Part shown: positions 41,635 through 51,363 of the stretch, piece by piece
Layout of the letters: every line of letters starts with the position of its first letter
Numbering within the stretch: the first letter of the stretch is position 1
NCBI RefSeq assembly: GCF_001890385.1
Contig: NZ_CP018224.1
Coordinates: 1 to 63,065 of the forward strand
Origin: Tardibacter chloracetimidivorans
Lineage (GTDB): Bacteria > Pseudomonadota > Alphaproteobacteria > Sphingomonadales > Sphingomonadaceae
Length of the DNA: 63,065 nucleotides
Reading direction: 5' to 3'
Notes under the pieces: generated by a model
The model's input: the letters and a program-made list of their open reading frames with translations, nothing else
The model's database searches: none
What the model was told of the DNA's origin: nothing
Translations under genes and position numbers: made by a program

Positions 41635-44283
41635 CTAGCGTCGAACGCTGCGGCGCTGGGCCGGTTGATCGTCTCCGATAACCGGCCCGGAACGCTTCCT
41701 TTCGCGTTCGTCGTCCAGCTTGATCCGGGGAGCCTCCCGCTCCTGCTGACGCGGGTTCTCGATCGCCGCCCTGATCTGGCGCACCGCGCCTTCACGGCCC
41801 AAGCGGCTGTTCTGCTGCAAGTCGTTGAAGTCGGTGAAGCGTGCCGGGTCGGCCTGCTGCTCGCCGGGGGCGAAGGTCGGGAAGACCGGAACGCCGTTCA
41901 CGGCCTGCGCCGCTTGGGTCGCCTTCTCCTTGCCGGGATTGTAGCCGAATTTCTCCAAGACGCGCTGATCGTCCTCGCCCATGATGAAAATCGGCTTGTC
42001 GGGGTAACGCTCGCGCAACGCGGCTGCGACGGCGGGGAGGTTGCCGGAATCGAACGCCGCGACGGTCGCATGGTCCACCACGCTAGAGACGGTCGCCATC
42101 GTCGCGTAGCCTTCGCCAATCATAATGCGCGGGGCCTTGTCGAGCGCGGCTAGTGCGGCCTGCGGCGTCACGCCCCCGTTGACCACATGGAAACAGCTTT
42201 CCTTGTGGCTCTCCTTCGCAAAACGCTTCGTGCCGTCTTCCTGAATATATTGCGTCGTCCAGTGCTTGCCGCTGGTGTCGATCGCCGGAAGGTGGATTGT
42301 AGTATCGCTGGCGCTGGCGAGCGCGCCGATCGTCGGCGCAATACCCTTCCTCTCCATGTAGGGCGTTGCCTGCTCGATCTGACGGCATTGCGCGGCGCGC
42401 TGCTGCACGCGCTCGGCCGTCGCATCATATGTCGCCGCCCGCTCCCGCTCGCGCTCCTCTCGCTTGGTGGCGGCCTCGGCGTTCAACCGGGCCTTTTCCT
42501 CCTCGCTCAACGTGTAGCCGGTGCTTTTCCATCGCATATCCAGCCCCGAACGGTTGTTCTTGATGTAGCCCGCTGGGTGGCCATCGGTGAAGGCGACATA
42601 GAAACCCGCCACCTCGCCCTTTCCATCGCCCTGTGCCGGAACGCGGTGGGTCTTGCCGTCCATCATCGGGTGCCCTGCGGGAACCTCAAGGCCAAGAGAT
42701 TTCATCGCGTCGGCAAATTCGACCTCCGGGCTTTTCGCCTCCTTCTGGCGCGGCTGATTGTCTATTTTCCAGCGCGCCAGCTTCTCCGGGTCCGCGCCCT
42801 CCGGCGCATACCAGCTCTTGCGAGCGGCATCCCATTTCGCGCCGTTGGCTTTGGCAAGGGTTCGTTCGCCATAAGGCACCGCCAGATATTCGCGTGCCTG
42901 TCGCGGGGTTTCCTGCATCGTTTGCCCTTCCTGCGGCTGCTCCGGGGCCGTGGGGCGCTGCGCGCGCTCGCCGGGGAGCGATTGGCCTAGATCTCCTGCG
43001 GGTGCCTCTACGGCGCTTGAAAGCCATTTCTGGAACGGCTCGACATTAGCGCCTGCCGGAACATACCACGACTTTTCGGCCTTATCCCATTTCGCGCCCA
43101 AGGCTTTCGCCTCGTCCTTTTCCCGATAGGGGACCGCAAGATATGTGCGGGTGGAAGGCTCTGGCGCGGCGTCCCGCTGGTCGGTCGCGGCGATGCCCAA
43201 GGGCGGCGAATTGACCGCATAGAGAGGGGCCAAGCCCTGCCGCTCGCGGCGCTCATCGGCATATTGCTCGGCCTTCAAATTGACAAGGCGGGCAACGTCC
43301 TCCGGGTTCTGGTCGCGGCCGTCAAAATCGGTGATCTGGTTCGGCCCAAGCGACAAGGCGATATAGCGGCGGCGTTCGCTATCTGCGGAATAGCCCGCCA
43401 TAAGGTTTCGCTCGCCGTTCGGGGTTATCATCGTGCCGATCGGCCCGACGCCCTCAAATTGCCGTCGAACGGTGTGCATCGGCCCGCCACTATCAACCGG
43501 CTCCCAACCGTGCTTGTCGATCAGCGCGCGCAAAGTGCGGTCGGAATAGTGCTGCTGCGGCTCCGGTATAGGATCGCCTATGGCGGCAACGGCCCCGGCT
43601 GCGGCGGCCCATCTGTCGCCGCTATGGTCTGTCAGCCGCTCGACCGTAAACCCGGAGGCATTGAGCGCCGCCGCAAGCCCCGGTCTGGCGAAGGCGGCCT
43701 TTATACGCTCGTCCAGCTCCATATTGAGGTCGTCGGATATTACTAGGTCCGCTTCCTCGTTCCCCTCGAAATGGGGGCCGTTCTGCCACTCCTCATAGGC
43801 TTGAACAGTCTTGGCCATGTCCGCGACCGCAAGCCGATCGCCCTCATCAAGATCATTCTGGCGATACTCCTGCGCCTGCTGGAAGTCTGGCGGTAGAGTA
43901 ACGCGGAACCTGTCAAAATCCTCGCGCGTGGCAGGCCGGATTTGATCTAGCGGACTGGCATAGAATGGCCCGTTAATCGGGTTGCGCCCGTCTATATTGC
44001 TGGCAAGAACGCCCAACATCGCCATGCCCGGCTGCTGATAGCAAAGCGTATTTTCGTTGCTGACGAAATATTGCGTATGGTCGTGTGCCTGCTCGACCTG
44101 CTGAACCTGTTTTTGTTCCAGCGCCAGAACATAGGTGTGAATCTTCTCGGCGTCCGATGCGGCACGGACAATCTCAAGCGGGTCTTCCTCAAGGACTTTG
44201 ATCCATGATCCGACATAGGCCGCGTGCTGCTCCGGGTCGTGGCCGATCTGCAATTCCTGCCCGGTTATGAGGCTCGCAATCTC
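41635..44283 (-). pseudogene. traC: TraC primase, 3' part of the interrupted gene
   Basis: 882 codons, from E-I-A-S-L-I-T-G to the stop at 41635. It starts with the end of an ArdC-like zincin domain (HAAYVGSWIKVLEEDPLEIV), then two copies of a DUF5710-like unit (YLAVPYREKDEAKALGAKWD; YLAVPYGERTLAKANGAKWD), then a TOPRIM primase domain with APRIMIGEGYATMATVSSVV and PIFIMGEDDQRVLEK. RK2 TraC primase is carried into the recipient to prime the entering strand. The start of the frame in the window runs into the inserted element. Confidence 0.88.
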
Positions 44284-44286
44284 GGC
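44284..44286. repeat. GGC duplication, left side of the Tn554-type element
   Basis: Matches GGC at 51164..51166. One copy is needed to restore the traC frame (codon GCC, Ala). Confidence 0.6.
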
Positions 44287-44639
44287 GACATATCCTGACA
44301 GTCCAGCCAAAAATGGCGGTTGGAAATAAAAACCATCGGTGCCTCCAGCACTGCCCAGAACCCCATGGCTCCCCCGATGCGGGGGCGGGCGGCGAGAACG
44401 ACCGGAGAGGCCCGCGCAAGCGGCGGGCCGCACCCGGCTCGGCGAAGCCGGGCTTGCGGCGCGCCGTGGCGGGCCTAGCAGGGAGCGCCGACCAGACCCG
44501 CATCGAGGGAGGCCCGAAAAATCAGCGCCGCCGCGCCAGCGGCGTCCGTTGGTGAGCGGGCGAAGCCCGCGCATCGCCATGCGCGACGAAGCGGCCGAGC
44601 CCGCGAGGGATCGGCCGCTCAGCGTTGGTTGCTGCTGGA

Positions 44640-45506
44640 TCATGGCTGCCGGGTGTGCATCCAGTCGGCCGCCGCCTGCGCCTTGCTCGCCGCGGTGAAG
44701 ATCGCCCGGGGCTCGTCCTTGAGCAGTTGCAGCCAGGAGGCGATGTAGGCCGCGTGATCGGGTCGCGGTTCGTGCGCGATCCCGAGATCGGCGAGCAGGA
44801 ACGATGCGGTCAGCTCGGCGGTCGCTTCCTCCATGGCGAGCGCGTGCTTGGTCCACTTGGTGCTGAAATCCCGGTCGAGCCGATGGGCTGCGCCACTGGC
44901 ATGAGCTGCCTCGTGAATATGGGTGGCGTAGAAGCCGTGGGCGTCGTGGAAGGCGCTGAAATCCGGCATGTGGATGCGGTCTTCGGCGATGTGATAATAG
45001 GCGCTGGCCGAGCCGTAGACGGTATCGATGCCGAGCGCGGCGATGAAGGCTTCGGCGGCGGCGAGGCGTTCGCTCTCGGGCAGGACCGGCCCCGGTTCGG
45101 GCGCATAGCCATCGATCTGATCGGCGTTGAACAGGCTGAACGCCTTGGCGAAAAGCCGTCGGTGGTCGCCATCATCGTCGCTGGCTTCGTCACCCTTCGC
45201 GCGAAACTCCTTCCAGAGGACGCCGAGGCTGGCGTGCTCGCCCTTGCGGACCTGCGCGCCGAGCGCCTGCCACTGGCGATAGGTGCCCCAGACCCCGCTC
45301 GCATAGCCGCTGCCATAGGCGGCCGCCCAGAGCGAGACCGTATTTATGCCGCGATAGGGCTTGCCGCTGGCGACGTTGGTCGGGCGGGTGACGTCGGCGC
45401 CGGAATGATGCCACGGCATGCGCCAGGTGCCGGTGCCGGCTTCGATGGCGTTGACGATCGCTTGCGTGATGCGCGCGTAGACGTCGACACGTGGTGAGGC
45501 TGACAT
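44640..45506 (-). CDS. ardC: ArdC-type antirestriction protein / zincin
   Basis: 288 aa from MSASPRVDVYARI, behind GGAGAACAGATC. N-terminal DUF1738-like part (PWHHSGADVTRPTNVASGKP, YRGINTVSLW) and a C-terminal metallopeptidase-like domain with HEAAHASGAAHRLDRD (HExxH) and ASWLQLLKDEPRAIF. ArdC proteins bind single-stranded DNA and protect incoming DNA. It is cargo of the Tn554-type element. Its own fold matches the domain of traC into which the element is inserted. Confidence 0.88.
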   Translation of the reverse strand: MSASPRVDVYARITQAIVNAIEAGTGTWRMPWHHSGADVTRPTNVASGKPYRGINTVSLWAAAYGSGYASGVWGTYRQWQALGAQVRKGEHASLGVLWKEFRAKGDEASDDDGDHRRLFAKAFSLFNADQIDGYAPEPGPVLPESERLAAAEAFIAALGIDTVYGSASAYYHIAEDRIHMPDFSAFHDAHGFYATHIHEAAHASGAAHRLDRDFSTKWTKHALAMEEATAELTASFLLADLGIAHEPRPDHAAYIASWLQLLKDEPRAIFTAASKAQAAADWMHTRQP

Positions 45507-45675
45507 GATCTGTTCTCCGTTCTCGCGGCGGGGACCATCCCCGGCGGCGGAGGCCCGTTCGCGCCGGGCACAGGGGGGCTCGCGCACCCGTCAGGGCCGC
45601 AGCGAAGCGAAGGACGGCGAAGCCGTTGCGCGGGCGCGCCGACCGGCGCAGGACTCCGCCAACAGCCGGGGTGGT

Positions 45676-47838
45676 CTACGGCGCGGGAGGATCGATCCCG
45701 GCAATCACCGCGGTCAGGCGATCGAGCTCGCGCTGGAGAGCTTGACGCTGGAGATCGGAGATGCGCCGTTCGCGTAGATGCGCCCTGACATCGGCCGCCG
45801 CGCGTTCCCAGGCCGGCCTGTGGCGGGCGGTGATGCAGGCGTTGGGACAGCGGGTCGGCTCGCACAGGGCGGTGAGTGGCTGCGCGGGATCGGGGGTCGT
45901 CACGCGCTTGAGGCAGAGCGCGGTCGCGGGATCGAAGAAGCAATCCGCGAGCGGGCCGACATGGAAGGTGCGCGCGACGCTGGCGAGCATGACGCGCAGG
46001 CGGGCGCGATCGGCGATCATGGCGGGCAATGGCCCGAGCTGAACGGCGGCATCGTCGAGCGTCCGCCCGATACGCGGTCCCGCCGGCCCGCCAAGCGATG
46101 CGCCGCCCTGACGCCGGTCGAAATAGTCCAGCAGGTCATCAGTCTGACCGAGCCGGCACTGCGCCTCGACCTCAGCGCGAAACCCCGATGCGCTGGTCCC
46201 GGCATAGCCTTCGAACGCGGCGACCGAGGCGTGCTTGTACTGGATCATGCCGGCGATGGTGCCGAACGGACGGTTGGCGATGTGCCACGCGATCGTGCGC
46301 CGGAACTGCCGCGTCGTGATGCGCCACGGCTTGCCATCGGGACCGGGCGGGATGACCGGCATATCGGGGCTGCCGAAGGCGGTGTTGAGGTGATCGCGGA
46401 AGGTGTTGAGCTGACGGACCACCTCGCTCGACAGATGCGTCTTGGAGACGGCGCTCGCGCGCAGCACCGGCCAGAGCGTATCGCTGCCGCTGGCGCGCGC
46501 CGGTCCTGCCGACAGGCGTTCGAGCACCGTGATCGCATCGGCGACCGGCTCTATCGTCACCCAGCTCGCCGCCTCGCCCACGGCCGCCCGGCGCTTGTAG
46601 ATGGTCGATCGGATGCGATGCCGCTCGATCAGGCCGTCCTCACTGCGCGCGATAGAGAGACACCCGCGCCGCATCGCCTGCACCTCGCAGTCGCGCATGC
46701 CGGTCAGGTAGGCGCACACGATATAGGCGGCGGCCTGGAGCATCCGTTCCTCGTGTGCGAGAGTCTTCGCGTCGAAGTGCTCGCGCCATGGCCGACCGCT
46801 CTCGGGATCGATCGAGATCGGCGTGTCCATGCCGCCGACCTCTACCCCCAGTTCGGCCGCCACTGCGTCGATCAACCTCGCTTCACCGCCGGTCAGCAGG
46901 AGATGCGCGCCTGGCTCGGCCTGCACGTCGATCCCGGCATGGAGATGCAGGAGATGGGCGTTGATCGGTGGGGTCACGGCGCCGGTGTTGGGGTCGACGC
47001 GCAGCTTGCCGTTATGAGCGGTGCCCCAGATCGGTGCGCCGCGCCCCTCGCGGCGTCGGCGACCGAAATAGGCCTTCAGGCGGGTGCGGCGACGTTGCCG
47101 GCGATCAGCGTCCGGGAGGCCGGAGTCGGCGGCGACGAGACGATCCCGGCGCGCTTCGAGCCGATCAAGCTCGCGACGGGCTGCGAGAATGTCGTCAGCG
47201 AAGACGGTGACGTAGCGCAACGACCATGCGAGCAGCGCGGCGATGACCTCTTCCGGGAACCGCGGCGTGCGGTTCTCCCGGACATGCCGGTAGCCCGCGA
47301 CGCGGGCGGGCGCCTGTCCGGCCCAGGGCTCGAATGCAAGGCCTCCGCCAGCGAGGTGGTCACGATAGTGATAGAGATCGGAGATCACTTCGAGGAGGTG
47401 GCCGACGATGACGGGTCGCCGGGCCGGATCGGCACGAAGGTGCCGGGCATAGGCATCGACCAACGCCTGATCGATACGGGAAACGTCGAGCCGTCCGAGC
47501 CGCTCACGGGCGAAAGCGAAGAACCGGCGGGCACGGTTGAATGCCTGGCGAATGCTCGCCGGCGGCAGCTTCGGGCGGTAGCCGGGAAGATCGACGTTGA
47601 GACGGGCGTAGAGATAGGCGCGCATCGCCGCCTGCACATCGGCATGTTCGAGCACGTCGAAATGCACGGTGACGTGGCAGCGCCGGGCGTTCTCGCGGAA
47701 TACGGCGAGACCGAGATCCCAGCTCGGGTCGCCGACGCGAGACAGCTCCTCGCGGGCGTGGCCCTCCTTGAGCGGCGCGCTCGCCAGCACGGGGCGATCG
47801 TCGAAGGCAGGCTCTTGGGCATGGGCGGGTATGGTCAT
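45676..47838 (-). CDS. Tyrosine recombinase, third gene of the Tn554-type trio
   Basis: 720 aa. Catalytic-type motifs in the C-terminal half: AYLTGMRDCEVQAMRRGCL (Arg), TTRQFRRTIAWHIAN (in place of HxLRH), YKHASVAAFEGYAG (His and Tyr). The end has a Cys cluster EPTRCPNACITARHRPAW, like Tn554 TnpB. The gene starts in an ATGA overlap with the second recombinase. Confidence 0.85.
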   Translation of the reverse strand: MTIPAHAQEPAFDDRPVLASAPLKEGHAREELSRVGDPSWDLGLAVFRENARRCHVTVHFDVLEHADVQAAMRAYLYARLNVDLPGYRPKLPPASIRQAFNRARRFFAFARERLGRLDVSRIDQALVDAYARHLRADPARRPVIVGHLLEVISDLYHYRDHLAGGGLAFEPWAGQAPARVAGYRHVRENRTPRFPEEVIAALLAWSLRYVTVFADDILAARRELDRLEARRDRLVAADSGLPDADRRQRRRTRLKAYFGRRRREGRGAPIWGTAHNGKLRVDPNTGAVTPPINAHLLHLHAGIDVQAEPGAHLLLTGGEARLIDAVAAELGVEVGGMDTPISIDPESGRPWREHFDAKTLAHEERMLQAAAYIVCAYLTGMRDCEVQAMRRGCLSIARSEDGLIERHRIRSTIYKRRAAVGEAASWVTIEPVADAITVLERLSAGPARASGSDTLWPVLRASAVSKTHLSSEVVRQLNTFRDHLNTAFGSPDMPVIPPGPDGKPWRITTRQFRRTIAWHIANRPFGTIAGMIQYKHASVAAFEGYAGTSASGFRAEVEAQCRLGQTDDLLDYFDRRQGGASLGGPAGPRIGRTLDDAAVQLGPLPAMIADRARLRVMLASVARTFHVGPLADCFFDPATALCLKRVTTPDPAQPLTALCEPTRCPNACITARHRPAWERAAADVRAHLRERRISDLQRQALQRELDRLTAVIAGIDPPAP

Positions 47839-49622
47839 GCGCGTGCCTCCGGCGGCAGATAAAGCCGCTCGCTCTCCATCTGCCGGCGCGCATCGGCGAT
47901 GACGGCATCGGAGAAGGCCGGCACGACCTGGGCGGTGATGCGGGCATGGACGCGGCCGAACTTGGCCGCCCAGTCGGTCGCGGGCAGGCTCAGCCGCTGT
48001 TCTTCGACGAAGACGAGGAAAGCCAGGATCGCGGGGAGCTTGCGCGCGGTGATGACGGCGTTAGGGCAATCAAGGCAGCCCCAGAAGGGCTGCGCACAGG
48101 GCGAACCGGCCTCGGCGAAGGGACTGTTATGGAAGCCCGCGCAGGCGGCGAGCCAGACATCCTGTTCGCCGTCGAGCAACGGACCCACGGTAGCCAGCGG
48201 CATCAGCGGCTCGGCCTGATCGGGCGCTTTGCGCAACGCCTGCTCGGCGGTGGGCGGAAGCACGGTCGGCATCGCGGCGGCGACCGCTGCGCGGAAGGCG
48301 TCGGCGACGGCCGTCTCGTGCAGGGGCCGGAGCGACGGCAGATCAGCATAGTGGCGCGCCGCTACCTCGCGCGAGTGGCCGACCGCGAAGCGGGCTATAT
48401 GCCCCTCGGTCTTGGTGTACCATAACGCCTTGTGGGTCTTGCGGAGCCGGGAGAGCAGCAGGTGGAGCGGCTTGCCGTCGTCATCGACAATATCGTTCTG
48501 CGCCACCCAGGCATCGATCCGTTCCGTCGGGTGGCGGATACCTGCCCGCAGGCCGCCAGCGTTGTGATAAACCCAAATACGATCGTCGTTTAGATGCGTG
48601 CGGGCAGTCGCCGTGACCTCGATCAGGCGACGAATAAGACCGCCAGGCGTGCCACCACCGCCGTCGCGGACGTGCATGCTCTTATGCTCGGCGCCGCGAG
48701 CGCGGCGCTTGAGATAGCGCAGTTCCACCGTGCCGGCATGGGGGTTGGTGAGACAATCCACGGTCAGCGTCTTCAGGCACTCGGGCTCGAGGCCGGTATC
48801 GAGCGTGAGCAACACGAGCAGCGCCGGCAGATCGCGCGCAAGCAGGTGATGGCGGCCATGCAGGTCGTCGATGAGCGTGCTGATCGGCAATGCGCGCCGC
48901 ATGCGCATGAAATAGAGGCTCTTCAGCGCGGGCTGGTCTGCGACGATAAAGCCCTGCCGCGCGATGATCGCTTCGACATCGGCGCGCGCGCTGGCGATGA
49001 CCGGGTCGCCCTCATCGGTCCGGTCGTCGGCGCCGAGACGGCGGAACATCGCTTCGACATCGGTCCTCGCGGCGTCGCGCAACGCGCGGGCGACGAAGGG
49101 GCTATAAGCATCGCGCGGGGTCGAGCGGCCCGCCGATGTGGCCAGCGTGTAGCGCAGCCGCTCATGCAGGTCGGACGCGATCCGATCGGGCCGGTCTGCC
49201 TCGATCGCGCGCAATGTGTTGATGATCTTGCCGACCGTTATGTGCCGGTGGATCGCGCCCATCCCGCGCTGTTCGAGCGCGGAGGCGAACCCATCGATAT
49301 GGACTGCGCGCAGGTCGCTGACGCCAGCCACGTTCAGCGCGTCATCGCCAAGCCAGGCGAAGAACAGGCGGTAGGCATTTACATACTGCTTGATGACGCT
49401 GGCCGCACCGATGGGGCCGCCGAGCGCCGCTGACCGACGTAGCGCGCCCGCGAAGGCGATGGCGAGTGGGCGAGGAACGAGCCCAGTCATATCGATCAGG
49501 ACCGTTCCGCCATGCCGTGCCTCGATCGTGAACTTGAGGCCGAGCACAGGATCGGGCTGCACGGACTCCGGCGTGATCGGCGCGAAAGCGACAGGCCGGC
49601 CCTTGCGGGGATGCCCGCTCAT
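47835..49622 (-). CDS. Tyrosine recombinase, second gene of the Tn554-type trio
   Basis: 595 aa from ATG 49622 (overlaps the preceding stop). Pattern LLTLDTGLEPECLKTLTVDC lacks the usual first catalytic Arg (GLE in place of GLR), RLRKTHKALWY replaces HxLRH, and GHSREVAARHYADL supplies His and Tyr. C-terminal Cys cluster FWGCLDCPNAVITARKLPAI as in TnpB. Probably a partner subunit with altered catalytic residues. Confidence 0.85.
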   Translation of the reverse strand: MSGHPRKGRPVAFAPITPESVQPDPVLGLKFTIEARHGGTVLIDMTGLVPRPLAIAFAGALRRSAALGGPIGAASVIKQYVNAYRLFFAWLGDDALNVAGVSDLRAVHIDGFASALEQRGMGAIHRHITVGKIINTLRAIEADRPDRIASDLHERLRYTLATSAGRSTPRDAYSPFVARALRDAARTDVEAMFRRLGADDRTDEGDPVIASARADVEAIIARQGFIVADQPALKSLYFMRMRRALPISTLIDDLHGRHHLLARDLPALLVLLTLDTGLEPECLKTLTVDCLTNPHAGTVELRYLKRRARGAEHKSMHVRDGGGGTPGGLIRRLIEVTATARTHLNDDRIWVYHNAGGLRAGIRHPTERIDAWVAQNDIVDDDGKPLHLLLSRLRKTHKALWYTKTEGHIARFAVGHSREVAARHYADLPSLRPLHETAVADAFRAAVAAAMPTVLPPTAEQALRKAPDQAEPLMPLATVGPLLDGEQDVWLAACAGFHNSPFAEAGSPCAQPFWGCLDCPNAVITARKLPAILAFLVFVEEQRLSLPATDWAAKFGRVHARITAQVVPAFSDAVIADARRQMESERLYLPPEARA

Positions 49623-50968
49623 GCGCCCTGCGGTCCCGGCAGCAGCGCGAGCAGCTCCTCGACGGCCGCGTCCACTGTATCGGCGCGCGTCGCGATATGA
49701 TCGAGGTAGATATAGGTGGTGGTGAGGCTCGCGTGGCCGAGCAGACGTTGCACCTGTTGCAGCGGGTCGCCCAGGATCAGCCGGTAGCTCTCCACCGGCC
49801 CCGCCGGCAATGCCGCTTCGCGCCGCCGCTGCTGGATCAGCAAGGCGAGCATATGGACTGCGAAGGTGTGACGAAGCTGGTGGGGACTGATCGACAGCGG
49901 GAAACCGTTCTCCTCGCACCGCTTGCAGGCACGGGTGAAGATCACCTCCCACGAGTTGGGGCGAACAGGCTGCCCTACCTCGGTCAGCCATAGCGCCGCC
50001 GGCTCGTGGGGTGGTCCATCCTCGTCGCACAGGATCAGGCGGCATCGTTCCTCTGGGGTGCAGACATCGCGCATGCGGTCGAGACCGGCGCGGGTGACAG
50101 GGATCGGTCGTTCGAGCTTGGCCGCGCCGTCCCGCGCGGCGAACTTGGTCACGCCTGCGGCGCGTTCGACGGCGACATAGGCGGCGATCTGACGCAGCAG
50201 CCGACGCGGGACCAGCACACTGCGTCCCCGGTCGCCCTTGGTGAGCGGCGGCGGCAGGCGCAGCCAAAGCTGCTGAGCCTGATCGTGGTCGTGATCGATG
50301 GCCGCAAGCTCATCGGCGAGCAGGCCCGACGCCTCTTCAAGACGCAGGCCAGTGGTGACGAGAAGGTCGGCGAACAGAGCGTTGCGCAGCCCGTTGCGAT
50401 CGCGAGCGCCGGGGCGCTCGGTGCCGTCCGGGGTGAGGCCGCGCAGGCCGACCTCGCGGAAAATGTGGTAGTCGTCCATCGTGACGAACCGCACATCCGA
50501 CCGCCTGGCAACACGTTCATAGGCGTCGTTGCGCGCCGCGATCATGCCACGACGGCCACCTTGCGCCGGTCGCCACACGGCGCGGCGGCTAAACGGCGCG
50601 TCGGCGATCAGCCCTTGCTGCTCGCCCCAGCGGTAGAGGCGATCGAGGCTGGCGACAGCCCGGTTCCAGCTTGCCGCCGTGATCCGGTGATCGGCCTCGT
50701 CGCGGCGTCGCTCACGATGATAGGCATCGACATCGTCGCGGGTCGCAGCCCACACGGTCTTGCCGCAGGCATCGAGAAAGCGGAGCCAGACCGCAACATC
50801 ATAGGCGTAGGCGCGAAGCGAGTGCCGCGAGCGGACCCCCGACAGCGGCAGGTCGAGAAAGAAGCGATCCAGATCGGGATCATAGAGCGCGTCACCGCGC
50901 AGGATCAGCGGCACATGCGCATCGAGACCCTTGGCCTCGCGGCGCTCGCAAACAGTAATGATCGACAC
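49619..50968 (-). CDS. Tyrosine recombinase, first gene of the Tn554-type trio (TnpA-like)
   Basis: 449 aa from GTG 50968 behind GGGAGGG; a GTG at 51016 is the alternative. Full catalytic set: TGLRLEEASGLL (Arg), ISPHQLRHTFAVHML (His-x-x-Arg), LLGHASLTTTYIYLD (His and Tyr). N-terminal SAM-like domain RHSLRAYAYDVAVWLRFLDA. Likely the active recombinase. Confidence 0.88.
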   Translation of the reverse strand: MSIITVCERREAKGLDAHVPLILRGDALYDPDLDRFFLDLPLSGVRSRHSLRAYAYDVAVWLRFLDACGKTVWAATRDDVDAYHRERRRDEADHRITAASWNRAVASLDRLYRWGEQQGLIADAPFSRRAVWRPAQGGRRGMIAARNDAYERVARRSDVRFVTMDDYHIFREVGLRGLTPDGTERPGARDRNGLRNALFADLLVTTGLRLEEASGLLADELAAIDHDHDQAQQLWLRLPPPLTKGDRGRSVLVPRRLLRQIAAYVAVERAAGVTKFAARDGAAKLERPIPVTRAGLDRMRDVCTPEERCRLILCDEDGPPHEPAALWLTEVGQPVRPNSWEVIFTRACKRCEENGFPLSISPHQLRHTFAVHMLALLIQQRRREAALPAGPVESYRLILGDPLQQVQRLLGHASLTTTYIYLDHIATRADTVDAAVEELLALLPGPQGA

Positions 50969-51036
50969 CGGCCCGAAACCCTCCCCCCGGACCCCCCACC
51001 CGGAAGCTGACCTCACACCGATGCGCTCTATGGCCC

Positions 51037-51100
51037 GGCAGTAATCAGGCTGGCCTCCGCCAGCTCTTGGGTCAGCGCTACGGCCAGCCTGATTACTGCC
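51037..51100. repeat. Perfect 19-bp inverted repeat at the end of the Tn554-type element
   Basis: GGCAGTAATCAGGCTGGCC (51037..51055) and its exact reverse complement at 51082..51100, 26 bases between them. Located between the first recombinase gene and the element end; could be a recombinase-binding site. Confidence 0.85.
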
Positions 51101-51163
51101 TACCGTGGGCGTCCATCGCCGACCTTACTGCAATGTTGCGGACGGCGCAGACTGTCCAGATAA

Positions 51164-51166
51164 GGC
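51164..51166. repeat. GGC duplication, right side of the Tn554-type element
   Basis: Second copy of the short duplication; see 44284..44286. Confidence 0.6.
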
Positions 51167-51249
51167 CCGCAATTCTTCGCGGGCATAGCCTTCCGAACCG
51201 AACGGGTGCGCCAAATCCCGGTCAAGGCGGTTGGGGTGGCCAGTCCAGT
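51167..51249 (-). pseudogene. traC: TraC, 83-bp middle fragment between the two elements
   Basis: Codes for H-W-T-G-H-P-N-R-L-D-R-D-L, then AHPFGSEGYAREELRA, the stretch right after the HELGH zinc motif of the ArdC-like domain. It lies between the right end of the Tn554-type element and the left end of the RIT element and joins in frame with both other traC pieces. Confidence 0.9.
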
Positions 51250-51253
51250 GCCC
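51250..51253. repeat. GCCC target duplication, left side of the RIT element
   Basis: Matches GCCC at 54342..54345. Confidence 0.75.
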
Positions 51254-51254
51254 G

Positions 51255-51274
51255 TTATGCCGATATCGGCATAA
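51255..51274. repeat. Perfect 20-bp palindrome at the outer left end of the RIT element
   Basis: TTATGCCGATATCGGCATAA. Present only on the left end, outside the 27-bp terminal repeat. Confidence 0.85.
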
Positions 51275-51279
51275 AGTGC

Positions 51280-51306
51280 ATAATGCCGCGACCCGGATTA
51301 TGCCGC
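51280..51306. repeat. RIT terminal inverted repeat, left
   Basis: 27 bp starting ATAATGCCGCGACCCGGATT, exact reverse complement of 54315..54341. Confidence 0.9.
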
Positions 51307-51363
51307 GCGGCCTCTGGTCGAGGTTAGTTTTCTGGCCTTCGGCCGCGCGGCGATTCGGCATAA

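Larger units (their letters stand above)
44287..51163 (-). mobile_element. Tn554-type element with three tyrosine recombinases and an ArdC gene
   Basis: About 6.88 kb. Imperfect ends TATCCTGACAGTC (44291..44303) and, inverted, TATCTGGACAGTC (51150..51162). Genes on the minus strand: three overlapping recombinases and ardC. The edges are defined by where traC coding sequence stops on both sides. The first 350 bp (44287..44639) are GC-rich with several hairpins and no gene. Confidence 0.85.

Noticed and set aside
45778..47862. 694-codon open frame on the + strand
   Set aside because: It is antisense to the third Tn554-type recombinase, has no recognisable domain, and is open only because of high GC; the minus frame carries recombinase motifs.
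46017..49725. Further + strand and minus out-of-frame open frames across the recombinase trio
   Set aside because: All are shadows in very GC-rich coding sequence; the overlapping ATGA starts support the three minus-strand genes only.
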